Shown here: positions 1 through 4,933 of the stretch, piece by piece
Layout of the letters: the number at the start of each line of letters is the position of its first letter
Numbering within the stretch: the first letter of the stretch is position 1
Assembly: GCA_937877765.1 (NCBI GenBank)
Contig: CALGBN010000376.1
Coordinates: 1-6,749, forward strand
Source of the DNA: Candidatus Bathyarchaeota archaeon
Lineage (GTDB): Archaea; Thermoproteota; Bathyarchaeia; TCS64
DNA: 6,749 nt
Direction of reading: 5' to 3'
Notes under the pieces: model-generated
Database searches by the model: none
What the model saw: the letters and a program-made list of their open reading frames with translations, nothing else
Told to the model about the DNA's origin: nothing
Made by a program: the position numbers and the translations under genes

Positions 1-91
1 CCTCAAGATACTCGGTTAATAGTTTGATCTGGGTTGATTTACCGCCGCCGTCAACGCCTTCGAATACTATGAAGAAACCCCGTTTGCTCAT
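1..91 (-). CDS. tmk: Thymidylate kinase, N-terminal fragment (cut by window edge)
   Basis: Translating the minus strand from the ATG at 91 gives 30 codons that run off the window. The peptide carries a Walker A loop at residues 11-20 (EGVDGGGKST) followed by Gln21, the pattern typical of dTMP kinase (phosphorylation of dTMP to dTDP, cytosolic, needed for DNA synthesis). Only the P-loop region is present, so the lid and DR(Y/H) nucleoside-binding motifs cannot be checked. ATG at 91 is the first in-frame start after the stop at 131-133, and no SD sequence precedes it. A T-rich TATA-like element centred about 27 nt upstream suggests a leaderless transcript. It lies 39 nt downstream of the M24 peptidase gene on the same strand. 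Another small P-loop kinase is possible but less likely. Confidence 0.85.
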   Translation of the reverse strand, partial: MSKRGFFIVFEGVDGGGKSTQIKLLTEYLE

Positions 92-115
92 CGCTGTGAT
101 TGATGTAGACTGGGG

Positions 116-122
116 ATAAAAA
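116..122 (-). promoter_or_regulatory. TATA-like box for tmk; also a T-run just after the M24 gene
   Basis: The minus strand reads TTTTTAT here, centred about 27 nt upstream of the tmk ATG at 91, the spacing expected of an archaeal TATA box driving a leaderless mRNA. The same run of five T lies 8 nt past the stop codon of the M24 peptidase gene, so it could instead, or also, act as an oligo-T termination signal for that gene. Both roles are inferred from position and composition only. Confidence 0.35.
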
Positions 123-130
123 TGGTGGGG

Positions 131-1276
131 TTAGAGCTGGAAAAGCTCCCTGTCAAAAGTGGTGAGGCTTTCTGCTTTACCGTTTTTTATTAAAACCATG
201 TCCTCGACCCTGAGATAATACTCGCCCTTATGCCATAGCTTTGGCTCTACACAGAACACCATGCCATCCACGAGTTCCTGGGGTGAACCCGGTTTGAGCC
301 ATGGGTCTTCGTGTACTTCGATTCCTATCTGATGCCCTACCATGCGGTTTGGCAGCCTCTCCAATAGCCTGTCCTTGTAGCCCTCTCTATCACATACCTT
401 CTCGATATGGTCGAATATCTGGTCTACCCGCTGCACCTCATCGCCCATGGCATCAATGGTCTCAACCACAGCCGTCATCAAAGCAGGGTAAGCCTTCTCG
501 ATATGCTCCTCTGGTTCACCATAGTAGACGCTTCTACCCCAGTCACTACAGTAATCATCCAAAACGAACCCGATATCAAACGCGATAGCCGTCTTAGTCT
601 CCAGTTTCTGTTCTGGCTCATAGTTGAACACTCCAACAGGTTCGCTACCTGATTTACAGAAACCGGCTGTGGTGGGGAAGCTTACATCTGTTGCTCCGAG
701 ACCTCTACCTAGATGTTCTATTTTTAGGTTCAAGCCCTGTGAAGTGGCTTCCTCATCGATCTCATCGATGACTTTGCCCATTACAGCCTCTGTGAGTTTA
801 GCGACTCTCTTGAGTTTCTCTATCTCGTAGCTGTCCTTGATCATCCGCATCTTGTCCATTAAACCCTCTGCGCTTCTGAACTTCGCGCCACGGCTATAAT
901 TGGCAACGGCTAAGACCAGACTACCCCATGTATACTCGCCTATTCCAATGGTCTCCGGGTACTCTAGCGCCTCCATTATTTTCTTCACAGTGGGCTTCAA
1001 GTCCTCAAACATACCCAGTGGTCGCTGGTCTGCAATCCAGCATTCCTTAATCTTGCCTGTGTTTCCGAGACCCGCCATGATTATGGGTTCGCCTTCTCTA
1101 GGCACAAAGACGCTGTCCGCAGGATAGTTCAAGTCCCTGTGTTTTCTCCACTCCACCGTGGTTCCAGTGAGGTACTGGAAGTCTGGGCTCGCCCCATAGA
1201 CAACTAGGTCGAGTCCTTTTTCCTCCATCAAGCCTTGTAGTGATTCAAGCCGCTTCCTGTAATCAGTCATACCCAT
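131..1276 (-). CDS. M24B-family metallopeptidase (Xaa-Pro dipeptidase/aminopeptidase-like)
   Basis: This is a 381-residue protein with the two-domain layout of creatinase/prolidase-type peptidases. The N-terminal creatinase-like domain (about residues 5-150, with the motif DFQYLTG) is followed by a pita-bread catalytic domain. All five expected metal ligands are visible: Asp234 (AFDIG), Asp245 (SDWGR), His315 (VGHQIG), Glu344 (CVEPK) and Glu358 (RVEDM), plus the accessory His322 of EVHE. An active two-metal enzyme, probably cleaving Xaa-Pro bonds in the cytosol, is therefore likely; substrate cannot be read from sequence, and relatives include creatinase and ectoine hydrolase. I chose ATG 1276; ATG 1270 (MTDYRKR) is equally plausible. 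A TTG at 1291 would add five residues without support. No SD is seen, but a TATA-like element lies about 28 nt upstream. It is followed by tmk on the same strand. Confidence 0.9.
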   Translation of the reverse strand: MGMTDYRKRLESLQGLMEEKGLDLVVYGASPDFQYLTGTTVEWRKHRDLNYPADSVFVPREGEPIIMAGLGNTGKIKECWIADQRPLGMFEDLKPTVKKIMEALEYPETIGIGEYTWGSLVLAVANYSRGAKFRSAEGLMDKMRMIKDSYEIEKLKRVAKLTEAVMGKVIDEIDEEATSQGLNLKIEHLGRGLGATDVSFPTTAGFCKSGSEPVGVFNYEPEQKLETKTAIAFDIGFVLDDYCSDWGRSVYYGEPEEHIEKAYPALMTAVVETIDAMGDEVQRVDQIFDHIEKVCDREGYKDRLLERLPNRMVGHQIGIEVHEDPWLKPGSPQELVDGMVFCVEPKLWHKGEYYLRVEDMVLIKNGKAESLTTFDRELFQL

Positions 1277-1300
1277 AAGTTTAGAGAACAAGCATTAATC

Positions 1301-1307
1301 GTTTATG
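1301..1307 (-). promoter_or_regulatory. Possible TATA box for the M24 peptidase gene
   Basis: The minus strand reads CATAAAC here, about 28 nt upstream of the ATG at 1276 and flanked by AT-rich sequence. With no SD upstream of that ATG, this fits a leaderless archaeal promoter. The match to the consensus is imperfect, so this is a weak call. Confidence 0.3.
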
Positions 1308-1401
1308 ACATAGCAATGAACAAAAATTCCCCAGACAATGGTTTTTCATCACTAAATTCGAATAACATTGTCACATCTACTCATTTTTTCGACTAAAACC
1401 C

Positions 1402-1407
1402 TTTATA
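1402..1407 (+). promoter_or_regulatory. TATA box for the zinc-finger gene
   Basis: TTTATA is a good match to archaeal box A, preceded by an A/C-rich stretch that could be the TFB-recognition element. Transcription would begin near 1430, leaving a leader of roughly 13 nt before the TTG at 1443. The rest of the 1277-1442 divergent intergenic region shows no gene, tRNA or stable hairpin that I could support. Confidence 0.5.
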
Positions 1408-1442
1408 GCCGCGACTCTGAGTAATTCATAGGCGTTTTAGGG

Positions 1443-1673
1443 TTGACCAAGGTTTACGTTTGTCCATTCTGCGGAGTAGAGAAGCCTAAAAAAGACCAGA
1501 TAGATTTCCACATAAAGTACGGACACAGTGAGGTTTATAATCTCATGAAAGAGGACGTAGAACTCCATGATATAGAGGAGAAACTCGACGAACTCTGCAA
1601 ACAGAAAAAACTCCTCGAAAAAGAGATCAACTTGATGCAACAAATAATCGAAAAAAGAAAAGAAGAAGACTAA
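1443..1673 (+). CDS. Small C2H2 zinc-finger protein with C-terminal coiled coil
   Basis: This is a 76-residue protein of unknown function. Residues 7-28 form one zinc-binding unit, Cys7-x2-Cys10-x12-His23-x4-His28, close to the classical C2H2 spacing. From residue 41 to the end the protein is highly charged and helical, with hydrophobic residues in a regular 3-4 heptad spacing (Ile44, Leu48, Leu51, Leu58, Ile62, Met65, Ile69; Lys55 is the one exception), so it probably forms a coiled-coil dimer. No signal peptide or membrane segment is visible. The start is TTG: an in-frame stop at 1422-1424 lies upstream and the next ATG would delete the finger. It is divergent from the M24 gene and its stop overlaps the stop of the convergent dehydratase gene by 4 bp. 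A DNA-binding regulator or a protein-interaction adaptor are both possible. Confidence 0.75.
   Translation: MTKVYVCPFCGVEKPKKDQIDFHIKYGHSEVYNLMKEDVELHDIEEKLDELCKQKKLLEKEINLMQQIIEKRKEED
1650..1669 (-). terminator. T-rich candidate terminator embedded in the opposing gene
   Basis: Immediately past the stop codon of the small dehydratase subunit gene, the minus strand is almost pure pyrimidine, with a run of six T (1651-1656) and one of four T (1658-1661). Archaeal intrinsic termination depends on oligo-T tracts in the non-template strand, so this is a reasonable terminator. On the plus strand the same bases encode the Glu/Lys-rich tail of the zinc-finger protein, so the tract may also simply reflect that coding. 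Confidence 0.4.
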
Positions 1674-2068
1674 TCTATCTCCACTTTTCCGTCATCAGCA
1701 TCCACTTTTACATACATTCCTGTTTTTATCGTATCAACTGGGTTTTGGTCTAACATATCTACCAATGGAATATCGCTGATAACACATCCAGTAGCAAGTA
1801 TAGCCTCGGTCTCCACATTAATGATAGCCGCTGGTGCCGTACCAAGCTTCTTCATCCGGTAAATAACGTAACTACCCACCGTGCTACCTTTCCCAGTCGG
1901 GAAAACGAACACCTTACCTGTAATATTCTCGCCACAGCAACAATGCCCCGGCTCAGTAACACACCCAGTAACAGGGTCTACGCCTCCATAGAAGCTGACA
2001 GGCTCTGTACTGACCAGTGCCTCGCCTTCGGCTTTGCCACCCATTACTTTTCTTCCAGTGAGTATCAT
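1670..2068 (-). CDS. Phosphomevalonate dehydratase small subunit (aconitase X swivel domain, DUF126)
   Basis: This 132-residue protein matches the swivelling domain of aconitase X throughout. The FYGGVDPVTG segment (residues 26-35) and the FPTGKGSTVGSY segment (56-67) are family signatures; Ser62 in GKGS is the conserved serine believed to act in catalysis. With the large subunit it should convert (R)-5-phosphomevalonate to trans-anhydromevalonate 5-phosphate in the archaeal modified mevalonate pathway. The ATG overlaps the TGA of the large-subunit gene in an ATGA junction, and a strong SD (GAGGAGG, 2076-2082) sits 7 nt upstream, so translation is coupled and the start is firm. An oddity is a triple cysteine at residues 43-45, where relatives as I recall them carry non-cysteine residues. 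Alternative: an aconitase X acting on hydroxyproline-type substrates. Confidence 0.88.
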   Translation of the reverse strand: MILTGRKVMGGKAEGEALVSTEPVSFYGGVDPVTGCVTEPGHCCCGENITGKVFVFPTGKGSTVGSYVIYRMKKLGTAPAAIINVETEAILATGCVISDIPLVDMLDQNPVDTIKTGMYVKVDADDGKVEID

Positions 2069-3255
2069 TTTGATGCCTCCTCTACTAGCTTATCTACTGT
2101 AGCTAGTTTTGTTGGGAACCCGTGGGCAACACTGTAGTGTCCACCTTTCATGCTGTTGGTGCCTACTCCTTGCCATCCCATCTCGTGAAGAGGCGCTACT
2201 ACCATACAGGTATCCCGATAGACCTTGCCTCCTGCGTCCTCGATGATCTTAATCAAACCGCCTTTCTCTGCATCATCATAGACTTTTCTGCTTGTGAACA
2301 CCCAGAGCCTGCCCTTAAGGTTCTTACCTTTCACTAGGTTTGCTGTCTCCTCAAGTTCCTTGATGCTGCAGTGGGGGCAACCTATACAGTAGGTGGGGTT
2401 ATCCGGGTCGCTCATGAGTCCTGCTTTTGCTTCCTCAAGTTCTTTTCGCTCCACTGTGATGGTTTCTAATCCTTCTAGGTACTGTGAAGCCCATTCTGCC
2501 TCGGGGGTCACTCCTTCACCATGCCATAGGGCTATTCCTCCGCTGGTGGCGCAAGCTGCACCTAGAGTCTTCATGGACTCCATGTCTGGCTTACCCATGT
2601 TTCTGAAGTAGGGTACACTTGATTTCATCAGTTTACCCGTCACATACCCAAGGGCGCTATAATCTAATCTAGACTCTAGAGGTGTCCTGATATCGATAAT
2701 CTTCGCCGGTTTCCTGTTCTCATTCAGCCTATAACCATAATATGCTGCTACTCCAGTAACCGCTGAGGCTAATGTTGTTGGACCCGACTCACGGTTAGTC
2801 CGAGCACCCAGTACGCTGTTTACGAAGCATACTGCGTTGGACTCCGCCCAAGCTACCTGAGTGCCACGACGTGGCACGTGTCCAATAAGGTAAGGCGTAC
2901 AGGTACACGTTGGCTCTACCCCCATGTCGATGAATGCTTTGATGACTCGTTTTTGTCCTATGGCGAACTCTTCTGGGACATTCATTTCCCGCCATTTTTC
3001 CATATCCATCCCAGCTGGGTTCAGGGTAGCCCTGATCCTGCACTTGGCGCCCATGGCTGCCTGTTCCTCTAGCCATTCGGTTCCTGCGTCTCCAAGGTTC
3101 TTGTAGCTGACGCCGCTGATGTGTGCTGATTCTACTGGTACTAGTTTTTCTGCGCCGAATACGTTTCCGAGAGCTACGAGAAGCTCCATGCTTTTCCGTA
3201 CTGCGAGTCCTTCTTCTCCATCAAGCATGTGTTCCTGTTTTCTGGTGAGGTACAT
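2065..3255 (-). CDS. Phosphomevalonate dehydratase large subunit (aconitase X catalytic domain, DUF521)
   Basis: This 396-residue protein has the aconitase X catalytic-domain pattern from end to end: an MYLTR-type start, NSVLGARTNRESGP (about residues 146-158), ATSGGIALWHGEGVTPEA (236-253) and a cysteine-rich segment CIGCPHC (290-296). Candidate iron-sulfur ligands are Cys117, Cys119, Cys290, Cys293, Cys296 and Cys350; which three bind the cluster needs a structural alignment. Paired with the small subunit it should dehydrate 5-phosphomevalonate, the step established for this family in Aeropyrum pernix. The later UbiD-type decarboxylase is not in this window. I start at ATG 3255 because AAGGTGA (3261-3267) lies 5 nt upstream and family members begin this way; a TTG at 3270 would add five residues. 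Separate subunits and archaeal context favour this over hydroxyproline dehydratase. Confidence 0.88.
   Translation of the reverse strand: MYLTRKQEHMLDGEEGLAVRKSMELLVALGNVFGAEKLVPVESAHISGVSYKNLGDAGTEWLEEQAAMGAKCRIRATLNPAGMDMEKWREMNVPEEFAIGQKRVIKAFIDMGVEPTCTCTPYLIGHVPRRGTQVAWAESNAVCFVNSVLGARTNRESGPTTLASAVTGVAAYYGYRLNENRKPAKIIDIRTPLESRLDYSALGYVTGKLMKSSVPYFRNMGKPDMESMKTLGAACATSGGIALWHGEGVTPEAEWASQYLEGLETITVERKELEEAKAGLMSDPDNPTYCIGCPHCSIKELEETANLVKGKNLKGRLWVFTSRKVYDDAEKGGLIKIIEDAGGKVYRDTCMVVAPLHEMGWQGVGTNSMKGGHYSVAHGFPTKLATVDKLVEEASK
2076..2082 (-). promoter_or_regulatory. Strong Shine-Dalgarno of the small dehydratase subunit gene
   Basis: GAGGAGG on the minus strand, 7 nt before the ATG at 2068 and inside the end of the large-subunit gene. 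It fixes the start and shows that this organism uses SD-led initiation inside operons. Confidence 0.8.
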
Positions 3256-3260
3256 GGTTT

Positions 3261-3267
3261 TCACCTT
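3261..3267 (-). promoter_or_regulatory. Shine-Dalgarno deciding the large dehydratase subunit start
   Basis: AAGGTGA on the minus strand lies 5 nt before ATG 3255. It would fall inside the coding region if the upstream TTG at 3270 were used, so it argues for the shorter protein. Confidence 0.65.
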
Positions 3268-3299
3268 CAATGATATTTCACCGGTATTTAGACCCTAGC

Positions 3300-3307
3300 A
3301 AATATAT
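3300..3307. promoter_or_regulatory. TATA box between divergent genes, possibly shared
   Basis: AAATATAT is centred about 27 nt before the acyltransferase ATG at 3331, which has no SD, so a leaderless transcript fits well. Read on the minus strand the element is ATATATTT and would place a start near 3278 for the dehydratase operon, giving a leader of about 22 nt that contains that gene's SD. An alternative minus-strand box is TAAATA at 3285-3290, but it would leave almost no leader. Confidence 0.45.
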
Positions 3308-3330
3308 CCTTCAGAAAACACTGATACTAT

Positions 3331-3825
3331 ATGAGTCTAAGACACATAGGCACAGGTGTCAAACTTGGGGAAGGTACCCGCATCTGGCATTTAACCTACA
3401 TCGGAGACCAAACAGAGATTGGAACCCTAACAAGCGTAGGCAGTCTCACCCACATCGACCACCATGTAAAGATCGGTGACAAATGCAGAATACAGGGCAT
3501 GGTCTACATCCCACCCGAGACCACTATAGGCGATCATGTCTTCATTGGGCCCGGTGTCGTATTCACAAACGATCCATATCCACCTTCAAGACACTTAGAA
3601 GGAGTCAAAGTTGAGTCAGGTGCTGTTATCTGCGCCTCCGCTGTCATCAAAGCCGGTGTAACCATTGGAGAAGGCTCTGTTATCGGTATGGGCGCGGTGG
3701 TTACCAAGGATGTTGAACCCGAGACCGTAGTACACGGACATCCTGCAAGATACCAGTACAGCATAGAAGAGTATGAGAAACGTAGAGATCAGTGGATCAA
3801 AGATAGCGGTAAACCACGGTCCTGA
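3331..3825 (+). CDS. Left-handed beta-helix acyltransferase, probable nucleotide-sugar N-acetyltransferase (WbpD-like)
   Basis: This 164-residue protein is built of hexapeptide repeats ([LIV]-G-x4 type, for example IGDQTE, IGTLTS, IGDKCR, IGDHVF, IGEGSV, IGMGAV), which form a left-handed beta helix. Residues 67-79 (IGDHVFIGPGVVF followed by TNDPYPP) and the terminal VVTKDVEPETVVHGHPAR resemble WbpD/WlbB and related sugar 3-N-acetyltransferases, which use acetyl-CoA on UDP-linked 3-amino sugars. A charged helical tail follows from about residue 143. The convergent operon encodes the other three enzyme classes of that route, so acetylation of the 3-amino group of a UDP-uronic acid is the likely job. 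The start is ATG 3331 with a TATA box 27 nt upstream and no SD. Its 3' end overlaps the aminotransferase gene by 29 bp. Other sugar acetyltransferases of this fold remain possible. Confidence 0.85.
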   Translation: MSLRHIGTGVKLGEGTRIWHLTYIGDQTEIGTLTSVGSLTHIDHHVKIGDKCRIQGMVYIPPETTIGDHVFIGPGVVFTNDPYPPSRHLEGVKVESGAVICASAVIKAGVTIGEGSVIGMGAVVTKDVEPETVVHGHPARYQYSIEEYEKRRDQWIKDSGKPRS

Positions 3826-4933
3826 GTGCTAAGATCACTTGCTCGGCTTCTCTCTTCGTCAGATAGGGGTGTATTGGGATGCTGAACACGTTTTTTGCTA
3901 GTTCCTCGGCGACTTGGCAAGGCTCCGTTACGTATTTCCTCAAGGCTGGCTGTTCAGTTAAGGCAAATGGGTAGTGAACCAGTGTTTCGATGTTCATATT
4001 TCTCATATCCATGACAATCATATCTCTGTCTAACTCCATTGCTGGGTCAACCCTAACGGTATAGTAGTTATAGCATGATTCTGTACCCTCTGTGACTCGT
4101 TGAGGCACAACACCTTCGATGTTTCCAATGGCTAGATCATAGTACCGGGCTATGCTTCTCCGCTTCTCAAGAAAATAATCCAGTCGGGTCATTTGGTCAA
4201 GCCCGAGAACCGAGGCAACCTCGTTTCCCCTAAAATTGTATCCCAACAAAGTGTGAAGGTATTTCTCGGTTTCCCCATGATTCTTCAAGAGCTCTACACG
4301 GTGACCAAGCTCCTCACTGTAGGTGGTGACCATTCCCCCCTCACCTGTGGTGATAATCTTGGATGGATAGAAGCTGTAACACGAGACATCACTGAACTCC
4401 CCAAGCTCAGCGCCCATATACGTAGAGCCCAGCGCCTGAGCCGCATCATGAACAATCCGTAGATCATACTCCTCCGCAAGCTCCAGTAAACCATCATAGG
4501 GCACCACATTACCGAAGAGATGAACAGGAACTATAGCCCCTGTGCTCTCATCGGTCTTCTCCCAAGCATCATCAATATCCAACAAAAACGTCTCAGGATC
4601 AACATCAACAAAAACAGGCACACCACCCGCATGAACCACTGCACTAGCTGAAGCGATAAACGAAAAACCTGGCACCAACACCCTACAACCCGGCTCAATA
4701 CAGCATAATAACCCAAGATGCAGCGCAGCGGTCCCATTCGAGACGCTGTAAGCGTACTGTGCCCCAGTTCTTTTCCTGAAACAGTCCTCAAACCGCAATG
4801 TACATGTACCCTCCCTGAGCATCCCCCTGCGTAACACGTACTCAATTTCATCCACTACATGCCGACTGAAGGAAGGTCTACACTGTCTTATCCGAGCCTC
4901 GACAGGCTTCAACACGCTGTCAATGTGTAGCAT
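3797..4933 (-). CDS. DegT/DnrJ/EryC1/StrS sugar aminotransferase (WbpE-like)
   Basis: This is a 378-residue PLP enzyme of normal family length. Visible landmarks are SNGTAALHLGL (residues 65-75, phosphate-binding turn), HDAAQALG (162-169, with Asp163 pairing to the PLP nitrogen), SFYPSKIITTGEGG (187-200, with Lys192 as the Schiff-base lysine) and GYNFRGNE (231-238, substrate and dimer contacts). In the WbpA-WbpB-WbpE-WbpD route it would transfer an amino group from glutamate to the 3-keto UDP-uronic acid. I start at ATG 4933, which overlaps the upstream dehydrogenase by 14 bp and has an SD-like AGGGGGGT 5 nt before it. Extending to 5002 would add 23 residues unlike the family, within the upstream gene. 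The 3' end overlaps the opposing acyltransferase gene. A 4-keto or other sugar substrate cannot be excluded. Confidence 0.88.
   Translation of the reverse strand: MLHIDSVLKPVEARIRQCRPSFSRHVVDEIEYVLRRGMLREGTCTLRFEDCFRKRTGAQYAYSVSNGTAALHLGLLCCIEPGCRVLVPGFSFIASASAVVHAGGVPVFVDVDPETFLLDIDDAWEKTDESTGAIVPVHLFGNVVPYDGLLELAEEYDLRIVHDAAQALGSTYMGAELGEFSDVSCYSFYPSKIITTGEGGMVTTYSEELGHRVELLKNHGETEKYLHTLLGYNFRGNEVASVLGLDQMTRLDYFLEKRRSIARYYDLAIGNIEGVVPQRVTEGTESCYNYYTVRVDPAMELDRDMIVMDMRNMNIETLVHYPFALTEQPALRKYVTEPCQVAEELAKNVFSIPIHPYLTKREAEQVILALRTVVYRYL

Noticed and set aside
301..1127. Four plus-strand open frames opposite the M24 gene
   Set aside because: Antisense shadows of a gene with all catalytic residues intact; peptides are Ser/Pro/His rich and unlike real proteins.
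1277..1291. TTG start giving a longer M24 peptidase
   Set aside because: No SD; ATG 1276 or 1270 fits the family start and the TATA spacing better.
1284..1352. Short minus-strand reading frame of 22 codons upstream of the M24 gene
   Set aside because: No SD, no recognisable peptide, and it covers the likely promoter; AT-rich intergenic sequence gives such frames by chance.
1334..1372. Inverted repeat GACAATG / CATTGTC as an operator between divergent genes
   Set aside because: Seven perfect bases with a 25-nt gap, about three helical turns centre to centre, is suggestive, but by rough estimate a repeat of this size is expected by chance about once in a region this long, and it does not extend in either direction.
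2795..3076. Open frames within the large dehydratase subunit gene (both strands)
   Set aside because: They are alternative frames of a well-conserved gene; the peptides show no family motif.
4531..4851. 106-codon frame on the same strand as the aminotransferase
   Set aside because: Out-of-frame shadow of the aminotransferase, with low-complexity Leu/Arg/Val-rich peptide and no domain signature.
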